Assembly (NCBI GenBank): GCA_031409855.1
Contig: JANNYA010000050.1
Coordinates: 1 to 36,764 of the forward strand
Direction of reading: 5' to 3'
DNA from: JANNYA01 sp031409855
GTDB taxonomy: Bacteria > Pseudomonadota > Gammaproteobacteria > Xanthomonadales > SZUA-5
Length of the DNA: 36,764 nucleotides
The notes under the pieces were generated by a model. The model saw nothing but the letters and a program-made list of their open reading frames with translations. It did not search any database and was not told where the DNA came from. Position 1 is the stretch's first letter; each line of letters begins with the position of its first letter. A program made the translations under genes and the position numbers. Shown here piece after piece: positions 24,080-34,700 of this stretch.

Positions 24080-24739
24080 ATGATTCGAGTAGCGTTGATT
24101 GATGACCACGACATGATCCGAGAGGGTTTTGCCGCAATTCTCAAGAACGACCCAGAGTTTTCGGTAGTGGCGCAGGGCAACCGTGGCGACGACGCGATGT
24201 TGATTGCCCGCAAAGACAAGCCTGATGTGATTTTGCTGGACATCAGCATGCCCGGCGGTATCAGCGGTGTCGAAGCTTTGGCCCGCCTAAGTGCGATGGA
24301 AAAACCACCCAAAGTAATTATGGTGAGCCAGCACGAAGAACTCGGGCTTTTGCGCCGATTGCTGGAATCCGGTGCCTCTGGCTACGTCAGCAAAAGTGCG
24401 GGCGCCGATGAGCTGAAAGCCGCGATTCGAAAAGTGATGCAGGGCAGGCGTTACGTGAGTCAAGACTTAGCGCAAGCAATGGCGCTTGCCGGGCCACAAG
24501 TAAGCCATGAATCACCCTTTTCGCAACTGAGCAAGCGCGAGCACGAGGTGGCACTGTCTGTTGCTGCGGGCGAACGCGGCATGGATTTAGCAGTGCGCCT
24601 GTTTATTAGCGCCAAAACCGTCAGTACCCACAAGCGCACCATGTTTGAAAAACTTGGCATTAAGTCGGACGCAGATTTAATCAAACTCGCCGTCACGCAT
24701 GGCTTGGCACCGGAAACGGTGGTGCTCTCGGCACTGTGA
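24080..24739 (+). CDS. Orphan NarL/FixJ-family response regulator
   Basis: A 219-residue two-domain regulator. The ATG at 24080 has AAGGGG 9 bp upstream and the usual receiver opening MIRVALIDDHDMIREGFAAI. Receiver residues are complete: the acidic pair in IDDHD, the phosphoacceptor Asp in VILLDISMPGG, the Ser in VIMVSQHE and the Lys in YVSKSAG. The DNA-binding domain is a LuxR-type helix-turn-helix (LSKREHEVALSVAAGERGMD, then KTVSTHKRTMFEKLGI). No histidine kinase gene is nearby, so its partner is elsewhere. A 92-bp decayed copy of its receiver coding sequence is found at 31489-31580, beyond the large secreted protein gene. It may control that neighbour; this is inference from position. Confidence 0.93.
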   Translation: MIRVALIDDHDMIREGFAAILKNDPEFSVVAQGNRGDDAMLIARKDKPDVILLDISMPGGISGVEALARLSAMEKPPKVIMVSQHEELGLLRRLLESGASGYVSKSAGADELKAAIRKVMQGRRYVSQDLAQAMALAGPQVSHESPFSQLSKREHEVALSVAAGERGMDLAVRLFISAKTVSTHKRTMFEKLGIKSDADLIKLAVTHGLAPETVVLSAL

Positions 24740-24794
24740 GGACGATTACTTGGGCCGACTCTGCAAGCCTAGGGCGCGATTCGGTAGCAATTTT

Positions 24795-24823
24795 TTCGTT
24801 TAAAGCGTTTTGCAAGGTATACA
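24795..24823 (+). promoter_or_regulatory. Candidate promoter of the giant secreted protein gene
   Basis: A good -10, TATACA (24818-24823), lies 17 bp after a weak -35, TTCGTT (24795-24800). The ribosome-binding site AAGGGG (24839-24844) is 7 bp before the ATG. A weak -35 fits an activator-dependent promoter, possibly served by the upstream response regulator. Confidence 0.3.
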
Positions 24824-24851
24824 GTCGCACTCTTAACTAAGGGGCGCTTAA

Positions 24852-27800
24852 ATGACATGTGTGATCGCGTTATCGGCGAGACTTGTACACTTGGCGCGCC
24901 ACGCCAGTATCCGGCTATGCTGCTTGCTGCTGGCCTTACTGCTAATGCCTGCTGCGCATGCGCAGTTGGTGGTAATCGATTACTACCGAATGGGCGAACT
25001 TGATCCCGGCGCGCAGGTGGGGTTCGTTCCTTCAGCGTTAGTGGATCATATTGGCGGCAAGAATCTGGTGCTGTCGGGGCCTGGATTCGACAGCTCGGTC
25101 GCTACGAATGCGGCCAGCTCAGTGGGTTCTAGCTTGGCGCTGGATTTTTTTGCACCCGGCGCCGGTGCCTCAGGCAGCTTGCTCAGCACCGCAACCGACA
25201 ATTTCGGCATCGAAGCCTGGGTCAAGACCAAGTCGCTCAGCGGCAATCAAGCGCTGGTCTACAACGGCAACACGGGCGCTAGTGGCTGGGGCTTATATCA
25301 GGTCGGTGGCACGTGGCAGGCGTTGTACGGCGGACGTACGTTCTTCGGCTCTGCGCCAGCAGTACTTAACACGTGGACACACTTAGCAGTGGTGCGCGCA
25401 GATGGTGTTTCGACGCTGTATGTTAACGGCGCGGCGGCGGGCACCACCGGGGTAGCACCGGCGCCACCCGCAGGCGCGTTCGCAATCGGCGTCGCGCCGC
25501 CCTCATTTTCCAGTGAAGGTTTTGGCGGCGTGGTGGATGAAGTGCGCGCCTTCACTTTTGCATCGGGTGGGTTCTCGCCTGCGCTGCTGTTGCTCAACCA
25601 TGCCAGCGGCCCGCCAGGTGTACCCACGACTTTGCCTGCCGGGGTTATTAGTGCCAGTGCTGCGGTATTGCATGGCAGTGTCGGCAGCCGCACGCTCGCC
25701 AACACCGCGATCCTCGAATATGGCCCAACGACCGCCTACGGCAGCAGCGTAACCGTCGCATTAGCGGCAGGCGCAACTACCGATGCGGTGCGCAGCACAA
25801 TCGGCGGCCTTACTGCCAACACGCTATATCACTATCGCGTCAACTCGAGCAACGCTGCGGGCTTGTTGCGGCTTGGCGCAGACAGTAGCTTTCTGACCCT
25901 GTCAGGCACCGAAACCGTACTGGCACACTACCGCATGGGTGAGATCGACATCGGTGCCAGCAATGGCAGCGCTACGACCTCGACCCGCGACAGCATCAGT
26001 ACCAACACCCTGAGCGGGCCCGCGAGCTACACCAGTGCCGTCAGCGCGACCACGAGCGTCGTGAACAGCACGCTCGCGTACGATTTCCCGGTTGGTGTCG
26101 CCACCGCGCACACCGCTGCGCTGCCGACGACAGTCGTCAACAACTTTGTGCTGGAAGCCTGGGTGCGCCCGCAAAGCATAACGAATAATTCTGCGAACAT
26201 AGTTTACAACGGTAGCCGCTATACGGGGCCCAACGGTTGGGGCTTTATCCGCGAAATTAACACCTATCGCGTCAGCTACGCGGGGGTCGGAAGTTTTGGC
26301 GGTGCGACGGCGGCGGCAAATGTCTGGGCGCACTTGGCGCTGGTGCGCAATAACGGCGTTTCGACGTTTTACGTCAACGGTGTGCCTTCGGGCACTACGA
26401 ACAACGCGCCAATAACGCCAGGCACCAGCTTTGGCGTCAACAACTACCAGGGCGGGTGCACTACGCTTCCTGCCTCGACGTGCAATCTGGTGTCAGACGA
26501 TGTCGACGAGGTGCGGGTGTGGACCTTCGCGCCCGGCACCTTTGCAATCAGCTCGCTGCTGTTGGATTTCGGCGAGATCGGGGTCGAGCAACCCGTCGGC
26601 ACCGATCTTAACGATGGAGTCAGCTCCGTAAGCTTCGGCAGCATTACTCAAAATACCACCACGAGCCTGAGTTTTACCGTACGCAACACCGGCAACGCCC
26701 CGCTCACCGGGCTCGGGATCAGCATCGACGGCGCGGATGCCGTTCTGTACTCGGTGACAGCCAACCCCAGCGCAACGGTGCCCGCGGGTGGCAGCACCAG
26801 TTTCACGGTGCGTTTCGCACCGTTCAACGCCGGGCCCAAGCAAGCGATCTTGCACATCACCAGTAACGACCGGGACGAGAATCCCTTTGACATCGCTCTG
26901 AGCGGCACCGGCACCACGATCATCTTGAATATCGCCAATATCGCCGCGCAGCAGATTATCAGCGGCAACGGCGTGCTTGAGCCGAACGAGTGCAATCAGC
27001 TCAACCTGACGCTCAGCAACAGCGGCAACGCGACCGCGAGCAATGTCTCGGCAACGCTCTCCAGCAGCGACCCTAATGTGACAATCACCCAGGCGACTGT
27101 CGCGTATCCGGACATTCCCGGGGGCAGCAGTCGCTTAGGCAACATGCCGTTTGAACTCAGCACCGGTCCGGCCTTGGTCTGTGGCAGCAAGGTAGGGCTT
27201 TCGCTCAACGTCAGTTATACCGGCGTAAACTCACCGTTCGCCACCGCCTTGACCGTCCCAGTCGGCGCGGGGCTGGACTACGTGTTCAGCAGCGGAACGT
27301 CTACGATTCCGGCCGGCGGCACGCCGGTAAGCGGCAGCGCGCGAGACGATGCGGTGGTAACGCTGACTGTGCCCAGCGGCTTCCAGTTCGCCAGCTACGG
27401 CGCTAGCGTACCCGGTATCCGGGCATCGACCAACGGTACCTTGCAGGTTGGCGTACCCGGCGATGATAGTTCTGCGTCATACTTCAATGGCGCACTGCCC
27501 TCGGACGGCACTGGCCCCCCCTTCTTTACCAATTTCTCGTTCGCAAACACCACTTTCATGCCGTATTGGGACGATCTGGATCTGAGTACCGCCAACGTGG
27601 TCGGCGGCGGCATTTATACGCAGCTGATTGGCAGTGCACCGAATCGCAATTGGATAATCGAATGGCGCGGTGAGCTTCTTGGTGCTACTACGAACAACAT
27701 TAGCGTAGATTTTGCGGTTGTATTTTTCGAAAACACCAATACTTTTGCCTATATCTATAAAGCGACCGGTGCTGTGGGTGTGAATGGCGTGAATGGCGAG

Positions 27801-30800
27801 TTGCCGGATGGTGCGACTGCCACGATCGGGGTGCAGGCTGGCCGCACCGGCCCGCGTTTTACCCAATTCTCGCTCAACACCGCGAGCGTCTTTCCGGGGC
27901 AGCTTCTGTTCGCCAGTATTCCTAGCGTGACCTGCACCAGCGGAGCCGGTATGTGCGGTGCGGTGCCGGTGGCGCAGCGTGGCCTGAGTACCGGCTCGAT
28001 TACCCTGCCGGCGACTATTGCGGGCAGCAACAACGCCACGCGTGTAAGGTTCCCGCAGGCGTTTCCAGCGCTGCCAGCGGCGGTGCCGGTGGTGGTGGTG
28101 CAAGCCGACAATGTCAATTCGGACCCGGCCGCGCTGCGAGTTGCGAACGTGTCCGCCACCGGTTTCGATGTCTTGCAGGTGGAAGCCCCAGGCTGTGCCG
28201 GCTGCACCGGTGCCGCTGGCAGCAGCACCGTACACTGGCTAGCGGCGCAGCCGGGCTCGTACCGGCTGCCGAATCTTGCGACGCGTGCGGGAGGCTCGGA
28301 ACGAGCGCCAGGCAGCGGCGTGTTGGTTAAGGTTGACAGTGTCCCTACCTCCGCAAGCCAGCGTGCCGGTATGCTCGGTGGCTTCACGGACTGGGCTCCG
28401 CGCGCTTGGCAAAGCGTCGCTTTTCCTGTCGCTGCGGGGTTGAACTTCAGCAGTGCGCCAGTGGTGTTGAGCACCCTGCAAACTTGGTCCAGCGCAAACG
28501 AAGGCAGCAACCTGAGCACCAGCCCGGTGCTTGCGCTCAACGGCACCTCGGAAGTTTGGCTGACGCCGGCGATGCGCAATGTCAGCGCCACCGGCTTTGA
28601 GGTCGCGCTGGAAAGCGCCTCAGTCGACAATAACGGTAGTGCCAGCGTCGGCATCGCAGCGCCCGAGACGATCGGCTACATTGCCATTGAGAACAATGTC
28701 TCGACCCAGCTCAGCAACCCCGGCGGCGCCCTGGTCGGCTTCGCGACTGCCACCGCAAGTGCCACCAGCACCTGCACTAGCACCGGCCTCAGCTTCCCTG
28801 CGGGCACGCCAACCAACGCGGTGAACCTACGCGCGTTCGCTGGCCTGCAAAGCCGTAACGAGGACGACGGCGGCTGGCTGCGCCGCTGTGGCCTTACCAG
28901 CACCGGCACCAGCACCAGTATCGGCGTGCGCATTGATGAGGACAGCGATCTCAGCACCGATCGCAACCACCCGACCGCGGAAAGCGTCGGTGAAGCGGTG
29001 TTCGGGGGTGATTTCACCACCACGCCGGTCACGCTCGCACTGTTGCGCGCAAGCCCGGTGGGCAGCGACGCGCTTGATGTCGAGCTGGCCAGTGCCAGCG
29101 AAATCGGCCATCTCGGCTATCGCATTTGGGGACGCGCCAAACCGACCGATGTCTGGCGCGCTTTGCATAGCGATCTGATCGCAAATGCGGGCGGCGACAG
29201 CTTCTCGGGGCGCTCCTACCAACGTCGGGTCGAGGCTAAAGACATCAGCGAAATTCGCATTGAAGACATCGATGTGCGCGGACAATCACGCTTCCATCCG
29301 CCGCTCGCGGTGGGTGCGAGCATGGGTGCGCCATCGCAGGATACCGCGCTCGACTGGAATGCAATCCGCGCCGCCAATGCCGCGACGCCAGCGCGTACGC
29401 GCCGGCCCGCCGGTGCCGCGCAAGTGCATGTCAAAGTGCGTGAAAATGGCATCCAGCGAGTGTCCTTTGAGGCGCTGCGCGCGGCAGGGTTCAGTGATGC
29501 GCTGCTGGCCGAAGCGGTCGCCGTACTGGTCGATGGTGTCGCCGTGCCGCGCTTCATCGCCTGCCCAGATGCACGCTTTGGTCCGGGCTGCGTGGTCGAG
29601 TGGCTGGGCCGCACGCGCGAGTCGCTGTACGGCAAGGCGCGCACCTATGTGCTGATCGATGATCGCAGCCTCGCGATCCCCGTAAGTAGCGGTGGCATTG
29701 TCAGTGGCACCAGCACGCCCAAGATCATCGTTGCCACGCCCGAACAGGCGCCCGACCGTGCCTACACCTTCTCGGCACCCGGGGCCGATCCCTGGTTCGA
29801 CGAGCGACTGCTGGCCCAGACCGCGCCTGTGCAACTCACACGCAGCTTCACCTTGCCAGACCGCGCGCCCGCGCCGGTCACGCTGGAAGTGCAACTTTGG
29901 GGCGGGCTTGACTATCCAGACGGCGCTGCCGATCACAGCGTCGAACTGCTGCTCAACGGGCAGTTGATCGCACAACGGCGTTTTGATGGCCTGGTGGCTG
30001 AGACGATCAGCGTGACCCTGGACGATGCCGGGTTGCAGCCGGTCAATACGCTAACCGTGCGGCTACCCGCAGACACCGGCCAGCCCGCTGATGTGGTGCT
30101 GCTGGATGGCTTCAAGCTGCGGTATCAGCGCGCCAGCACGCTGCTAGCAGGTGAGCTTGCCTTCGGCAATTTCGCCACCGCAGCGACGCACAGCGATTCC
30201 TTGTTTGCGGACGGTTTCGATGAGCGCGCCAGCTTCCAGCTGGGCGGCATCAGTGCCAGCACCATCGTCTGGAGCGAAACGCCGGACGGCGTACAGCGCC
30301 GTGATCTAGTCAGCACAAGCAGCGCGGTACGCGCCGATGTTGCCGCGCTCTATGCGTCCGATGAAGCGCATATTCGGCGACCAGTGGCGGAGAGCGCGGT
30401 CAGTGCGGATATAGATCTCAGCGCGGCGGATTATCTCATCGTCACCCACCCGTTCTTTGAAGCAGAGCTGGCACCGTTGATCGCACTGCAACAAGCGCGT
30501 GGCCTGCGCGTACGCGTGCTGCGCACCGACAGTATTTACGCCGCGCTGAATCACCAACAGCCCGATCCGGACGCCATTGCGGCAGCGATTGCCGAAATCA
30601 AGCCGCGTTTCGTCTTACTGGTCGGCGGGGATAGCTACGATTACAACGACAACCTTGGACTGGGTTCGCAAAGCTACGTGCCGACCTATTACCGCGTCGC
30701 CAGCCCGATCGTGCGATTTGCGCCGAGCGATCAAGGCTTCGTTGATGTTGAGCGCGACGGTGCGCCGGAACGCGCGCTCGGGCGAATCCCGGCGCGCACG

Positions 30801-31469
30801 GTCGAGGAATTGCGGCGTGCCATCACCTCCATCGTCGAGCGTGGCAATAGCCCTGCCACAAGCTTTTTCGCGAGCGCAGGTGTATCGAGTCCAAGCGAGC
30901 ACTTTGATGTTCACAGCCGCACTCTGTTGTCCTATCTGCGCCAAGGGCAGCCAGTTGAGTTTGGGCTGGTCGATGAAATCAATCTCGAACCGGCGCGCGC
31001 AGCGCTCATCGCAGCGCTTTCAGGGGGCGCGCAGTGGATCAACTACCTTGGGCATTCAAGCCCGAACCGCTGGGCACTGCAAAACCTGATCAACACCAGC
31101 CAACTCGGTACGATCCAACGCACCGGTTTGGCTGCCGTCGTCAGTCAGTGGGGCTGCTGGAACAATTATTTCGTGTTACCAAATCAAGACACGATGAGCC
31201 ACGCACTCATGCTGCGTCCCAACCACCTCGCCGCCGCAGTGATTGGCTCGACCAGCCTAGCCGAAGACGCAAGCCATCTGGCATTGGCAACGCGCTTTTT
31301 TGATCTGCTCGAAGACGGCAGGATCGGCGACGAAGCAGGAGCTGCCGTGGGCAGCATTGGCGAAGCCTTACTGCAAGCCAAGCAAAGCCTAGCGCGTGAC
31401 GAGCCGCAATACATCGAATCAAATTGGTCGATTAGCCTGTTTGGGGATCCGGCAATGCCGCTGCGCTAA
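24852..31469 (+). CDS. Giant secreted multidomain protein with C25 (gingipain-like) peptidase domain
   Basis: 2205 residues. A signal peptide ends near residue 37 (MPAAHA/QLVV). Then: a LamG-like concanavalin domain (about 39-235), a fibronectin-III-like segment (about 257-346), a second LamG-like domain (about 356-561), an ASH-type immunoglobulin-like domain (about 581-688; SLSFTVRNTGNAPLTGL), a CARDB-like segment beginning GNGVLEPNECNQLNLTLSNS, a nidogen-like stretch (about 807-996), and two H-type-lectin-like segments sharing NVSATGF(D/E)V (about 1037-1285). After a long linker the C-terminal 350 residues match the C25 peptidase fold: DYLIVTHPFFEAELAPLI, VLLVGGDSYDYND, GRIPART, and the His-Cys dyad as INYLGHSSPN (H2068) and SQWGCWNN (C2102). 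An internal SLFADGFDE near 1783 recalls the GFE-type ends. Known C25 proteases rely on type IX secretion in Bacteroidota, which gammaproteobacteria lack. Substrate is unknown. Confidence 0.8.
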   Translation: MTCVIALSARLVHLARHASIRLCCLLLALLLMPAAHAQLVVIDYYRMGELDPGAQVGFVPSALVDHIGGKNLVLSGPGFDSSVATNAASSVGSSLALDFFAPGAGASGSLLSTATDNFGIEAWVKTKSLSGNQALVYNGNTGASGWGLYQVGGTWQALYGGRTFFGSAPAVLNTWTHLAVVRADGVSTLYVNGAAAGTTGVAPAPPAGAFAIGVAPPSFSSEGFGGVVDEVRAFTFASGGFSPALLLLNHASGPPGVPTTLPAGVISASAAVLHGSVGSRTLANTAILEYGPTTAYGSSVTVALAAGATTDAVRSTIGGLTANTLYHYRVNSSNAAGLLRLGADSSFLTLSGTETVLAHYRMGEIDIGASNGSATTSTRDSISTNTLSGPASYTSAVSATTSVVNSTLAYDFPVGVATAHTAALPTTVVNNFVLEAWVRPQSITNNSANIVYNGSRYTGPNGWGFIREINTYRVSYAGVGSFGGATAAANVWAHLALVRNNGVSTFYVNGVPSGTTNNAPITPGTSFGVNNYQGGCTTLPASTCNLVSDDVDEVRVWTFAPGTFAISSLLLDFGEIGVEQPVGTDLNDGVSSVSFGSITQNTTTSLSFTVRNTGNAPLTGLGISIDGADAVLYSVTANPSATVPAGGSTSFTVRFAPFNAGPKQAILHITSNDRDENPFDIALSGTGTTIILNIANIAAQQIISGNGVLEPNECNQLNLTLSNSGNATASNVSATLSSSDPNVTITQATVAYPDIPGGSSRLGNMPFELSTGPALVCGSKVGLSLNVSYTGVNSPFATALTVPVGAGLDYVFSSGTSTIPAGGTPVSGSARDDAVVTLTVPSGFQFASYGASVPGIRASTNGTLQVGVPGDDSSASYFNGALPSDGTGPPFFTNFSFANTTFMPYWDDLDLSTANVVGGGIYTQLIGSAPNRNWIIEWRGELLGATTNNISVDFAVVFFENTNTFAYIYKATGAVGVNGVNGELPDGATATIGVQAGRTGPRFTQFSLNTASVFPGQLLFASIPSVTCTSGAGMCGAVPVAQRGLSTGSITLPATIAGSNNATRVRFPQAFPALPAAVPVVVVQADNVNSDPAALRVANVSATGFDVLQVEAPGCAGCTGAAGSSTVHWLAAQPGSYRLPNLATRAGGSERAPGSGVLVKVDSVPTSASQRAGMLGGFTDWAPRAWQSVAFPVAAGLNFSSAPVVLSTLQTWSSANEGSNLSTSPVLALNGTSEVWLTPAMRNVSATGFEVALESASVDNNGSASVGIAAPETIGYIAIENNVSTQLSNPGGALVGFATATASATSTCTSTGLSFPAGTPTNAVNLRAFAGLQSRNEDDGGWLRRCGLTSTGTSTSIGVRIDEDSDLSTDRNHPTAESVGEAVFGGDFTTTPVTLALLRASPVGSDALDVELASASEIGHLGYRIWGRAKPTDVWRALHSDLIANAGGDSFSGRSYQRRVEAKDISEIRIEDIDVRGQSRFHPPLAVGASMGAPSQDTALDWNAIRAANAATPARTRRPAGAAQVHVKVRENGIQRVSFEALRAAGFSDALLAEAVAVLVDGVAVPRFIACPDARFGPGCVVEWLGRTRESLYGKARTYVLIDDRSLAIPVSSGGIVSGTSTPKIIVATPEQAPDRAYTFSAPGADPWFDERLLAQTAPVQLTRSFTLPDRAPAPVTLEVQLWGGLDYPDGAADHSVELLLNGQLIAQRRFDGLVAETISVTLDDAGLQPVNTLTVRLPADTGQPADVVLLDGFKLRYQRASTLLAGELAFGNFATAATHSDSLFADGFDERASFQLGGISASTIVWSETPDGVQRRDLVSTSSAVRADVAALYASDEAHIRRPVAESAVSADIDLSAADYLIVTHPFFEAELAPLIALQQARGLRVRVLRTDSIYAALNHQQPDPDAIAAAIAEIKPRFVLLVGGDSYDYNDNLGLGSQSYVPTYYRVASPIVRFAPSDQGFVDVERDGAPERALGRIPARTVEELRRAITSIVERGNSPATSFFASAGVSSPSEHFDVHSRTLLSYLRQGQPVEFGLVDEINLEPARAALIAALSGGAQWINYLGHSSPNRWALQNLINTSQLGTIQRTGLAAVVSQWGCWNNYFVLPNQDTMSHALMLRPNHLAAAVIGSTSLAEDASHLALATRFFDLLEDGRIGDEAGAAVGSIGEALLQAKQSLARDEPQYIESNWSISLFGDPAMPLR

Positions 31470-31480
31470 GCCATTGTGGT

Positions 31481-31504
31481 GGCTGCCCGTGGCGCAGGGC
31501 AGCC
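31481..31504 (+). repeat. 8-bp hairpin at the edge of the response-regulator remnant
   Basis: GGCTGCCC (31481-31488) pairs perfectly with GGGCAGCC (31497-31504) around an 8-base loop, 11 bp after the stop of the giant gene. The right arm lies inside the remnant, where a base change from the parent sequence completes the pairing. No T-run follows, but it could act as a weak terminator or 3'-end stabiliser. Confidence 0.5.
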
Positions 31505-31580
31505 GTGACGATGATGCGATTTTGATCGCACGCAAAGACAAGCCGGAGGTGATTTTGCTCGAAATAAGCATGCCTGGCGG
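31489..31580 (+). pseudogene. Decayed receiver-domain fragment of the response regulator
   Basis: This 92-bp stretch aligns without gaps to 24167-24258 in the response-regulator gene, differing at 13 positions (about 86% identity). It reads VAQGSRDDDAILIARKDKPE then VILLEISMPGG, against VAQGNRGDDAMLIARKDKPD then VILLDISMPGG in the intact gene. The phosphoacceptor Asp is replaced by Glu. Similarity stops abruptly at both ends, and there is no start, no Lys/Ser part and no helix-turn-helix, so it is non-functional. It marks a past duplication whose other parts were lost. Confidence 0.85.
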
Positions 31581-31620
31581 ATCACCCCAAACCGCAGCCA
31601 AACTGTCCCCGCCGTCAAAA

Positions 31621-31647
31621 CCTAGTCGCGCTAGGCACTGCTATACT
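31621..31647 (+). promoter_or_regulatory. Palindrome and -10-like box upstream of carB
   Basis: CCTAG and CTAGG flank TCGCG (31621-31635), and TATACT (31642-31647) follows 6 bp later. The -10 is strong but no good -35 is seen at 17 bp, so the palindrome could be an operator or activator site in the carB promoter. Confidence 0.35.
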
Positions 31648-31671
31648 TCCCGCATCAAATTTTTGACAAGA

Positions 31672-31690
31672 CGTCGCCCTAAATGCGACG
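31672..31690 (+). promoter_or_regulatory. Leader hairpin before carB
   Basis: CGTCGC (31672-31677) and GCGACG (31685-31690) pair around CCTAAAT, 13 bp before the carB ATG at 31704. It could mask or frame the ribosome-binding site; no family is recognised. Confidence 0.35.
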
Positions 31691-31703
31691 CCCGTGAAGA
31701 CTT

Positions 31704-34700
31704 ATGCCTAAACGTACTGATTTAAAGACGATTTTGATCATTGGTGCGGGGCCGATTGTGATCGGTCAAGCGTGTGAATTTGATTATTCTGGCGCACAGG
31801 CCTGCAAAGCCCTGCGCGACGAGGGCTATCGGGTGGTGTTGGTGAATTCCAACCCGGCCACGATTATGACCGACCCAGATATGGCGGACGCCACCTACAT
31901 TGAGCCAATCAATTGGCAAACGGTGGAGCACATTATCGCCAAGGAGCGCCCAGATGCGATTTTGCCGACCATGGGCGGACAAACGGCATTGAACTGCGCG
32001 CTGGACTTGGCGGATCACGGCATTTTAGAAAAATACAACGTCGAGCTGATCGGCGCGAAAAAAGAAGCGATTCGCCTGGCCGAAGATCGCGAGCTGTTTC
32101 GTGTGGCAATGATTGAGATTGGTTTGTCCGTGCCCACCGCTGCGATTGCGCGCAGCATGGAAGAGGCGCTGGCGATTCAGGCGCGCGTCGGTTACCCGAC
32201 GATTATGCGGCCAAGTTTCACGCTCGGCGGCAGTGGCGGCGGCATTGCCTACAACAAAGAAGAATTCGTTGAAATTATGACGCGCGGATTGGAGCTTTCG
32301 CCGGTGCACGAAGTGCTGGTGGAAGAGTCCGTGCTGGGCTGGAAAGAGTTTGAGATGGAGGTGGTGCGCGATTCGGTTGATAACTGCATCATCGTGTGTT
32401 CGATTGAGAATTTCGACCCGATGGGCGTGCACACCGGGGATTCCATTACCGTGGCACCGGCGCAAACGTTGACGGATAAGGAATATCAGCGCATGCGCGA
32501 TGCTTCGATCCAGATCTTGCGCAAAATTGGCGTGGACACCGGCGGCTCGAACGTGCAGTTCGGCATCAACGCGCAGGACGGACGTATGGTGGTGATTGAG
32601 ATGAACCCGCGCGTGAGCCGCTCCAGCGCCCTTGCTAGCAAAGCGACTGGCTTTCCAATTGCTAAAATCGCGGCGAAATTGGCGGTGGGCTACACGCTGG
32701 ACGAGCTACGCAACGATATTACTGGCGGTGCGACCCCGGCGTCATTTGAGCCCGCAATCGATTATGTCGTCACCAAAATTCCGCGCTTCGCGTTCGAGAA
32801 ATTCCCGAAAGCCGACGCGCGTTTGACCACGCAAATGAAATCTGTGGGCGAAGTGATGGCAATGGGCCGCACCTTCCAAGAAAGCTTACAAAAAGCGCTG
32901 CGCGGCATGGAAACCGGCGTTTCTGGCCTGGATTCGCGCCTATTTGTCGATGGCAAGGCGCGCCAAACACTGTCGGAAGAAGACAGCTTTGAGCTCAAGC
33001 GCCAATTGCGCGAGCCGAAGCCGGATCGTATTTTCTATGTCGCCGACGCGCTGCGCGCGGGTTGGACCGCCGAATATGTGCATGAACTGACCGCGATTGA
33101 CCCGTGGTTTTTGGATCAGATTGTGCAGTTGATTGAAGTCGAACAAACTTTGAGCGCGCGCGGCATTGAAGCGCTAAACGCGGCCACGCTGCGGCGGGTA
33201 AAGCGCATGGGTTTTTCGGACATTCGCTTGGCCGCCGTTACCGGCAGCACCGAACGCTCAATTCGGCATTTGCGCCGCACTTTGGGCGTGCGCCCGGTGT
33301 ACAAGCGCGTCGATTCCTGCGCTGGCGAGTTCGCCACTGACACCGCCTATATGTATTCCACTTACGAGGACGAGTGCGAATCCAATCCCACCGCGAACAA
33401 GAAAATCATTGTGCTGGGCGGCGGGCCGAACCGCATTGGTCAAGGCATTGAGTTCGACTATTGCTGCGTCCACGCGGCCTTGGCGCTGCGTGAAGATGGC
33501 TTTGAGACCATTATGGTCAACTGCAACCCGGAAACTGTATCGACCGATTACGACACCTCCGATAGGCTGTATTTTGAGCCGCTGACCTTAGAAGACGTGC
33601 TTGAAATCGTTGATAAAGAAAACCCCTTTGGCGTGATTGTGCAGTACGGCGGGCAAACGCCGTTGAAGCTGGCGCGCGCATTGGAAGCGGAGGGCGTGCC
33701 CATTATTGGCACTAGCCCAGATGCGATTGACGTGGCCGAAGATCGCGAACGCTTTCAACAATTGATTAAAAAGCTGGGCTTAAAGCAGCCGATTAACCGC
33801 ACTGCACGCACCGCTGAGGAAGCCTTGCTGTTGGCGCGCGAAATTGGCTATCCGTTAGTGGTACGGCCAAGCTATGTGCTGGGAGGACGCGCAATGGAGC
33901 TAGTGCACGCCGAGGCCGATTTGGCGCGCTACATGCGCGAAGCGGTGAAGGTCAGCCATGATTCGCCGGTGTTGCTGGATTGCTTTTTGGACAACGCGAT
34001 CGAGGTCGATGTCGATTGCATTTGCGATGGCACCGAGGTGCTGATCGGCGGCATTATGGAGCACATTGAAGAAGCGGGAATTCACTCCGGTGATTCCAGC
34101 TGCGCGCTGCCGCCGTTTTCTTTGAGCGCAGCGGTGCAGGATGAATTGCGTCGGCAAGCCACACTGATGGCAAAAGCGCTGGGCGTGGTCGGTTTGATGA
34201 ACACGCAGTTTGCGATTCAGGGCGAGGATATTTTCGTGCTGGAAGTCAATCCACGCGCCTCGCGCACGGTACCATTTGTTGCCAAAGCCACCGGTGTTGC
34301 GCTCGCTAAAATTGCGGCACGCTGCATGGTTGGACAGACACTGGCGCAACAGGGCAAAACGGTGGAAGTGATTCCCGAATATTTCAGCGTCAAAGAACCG
34401 GTATTCCCGTTTGCGAAATTCCCTGGCGTTGATCCTTTGCTCGGGCCCGAGATGCGCTCGACCGGCGAAGTCATGGGCGTTGGCCGCACCTTTGGCGCCG
34501 CGTTTGCCAAAGCCCAACACGCCGCAAACGAGAAAGCGCCGAAAGTCGGCATGGCGTTTCTATCGGTGCGCGATGGCGATAAAGAACGCCTAGTGCCGCT
34601 CGCGAAAGATTTGATCGAGCGCGGTTTTAAACTTGTTGCCACGCGCGGCACGCAGCAAGCGCTACTGAGCGCCGGCATCGCCTGCGCCCGCGTCAACAAA

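Noticed and set aside
24852..31469. Type IX secretion C-terminal domain on the giant protein
   Set aside because: The C-terminus ends within the C25 peptidase region (SISLFGDPAMPLR) and no Bacteroidota-type sorting domain follows.
31396..31725. Open frame spanning the regulator remnant as a real gene
   Set aside because: It merges the out-of-frame end of the giant gene, the remnant and the carB leader; similarity to the regulator covers only 31 codons and lacks a start and the DNA-binding domain.
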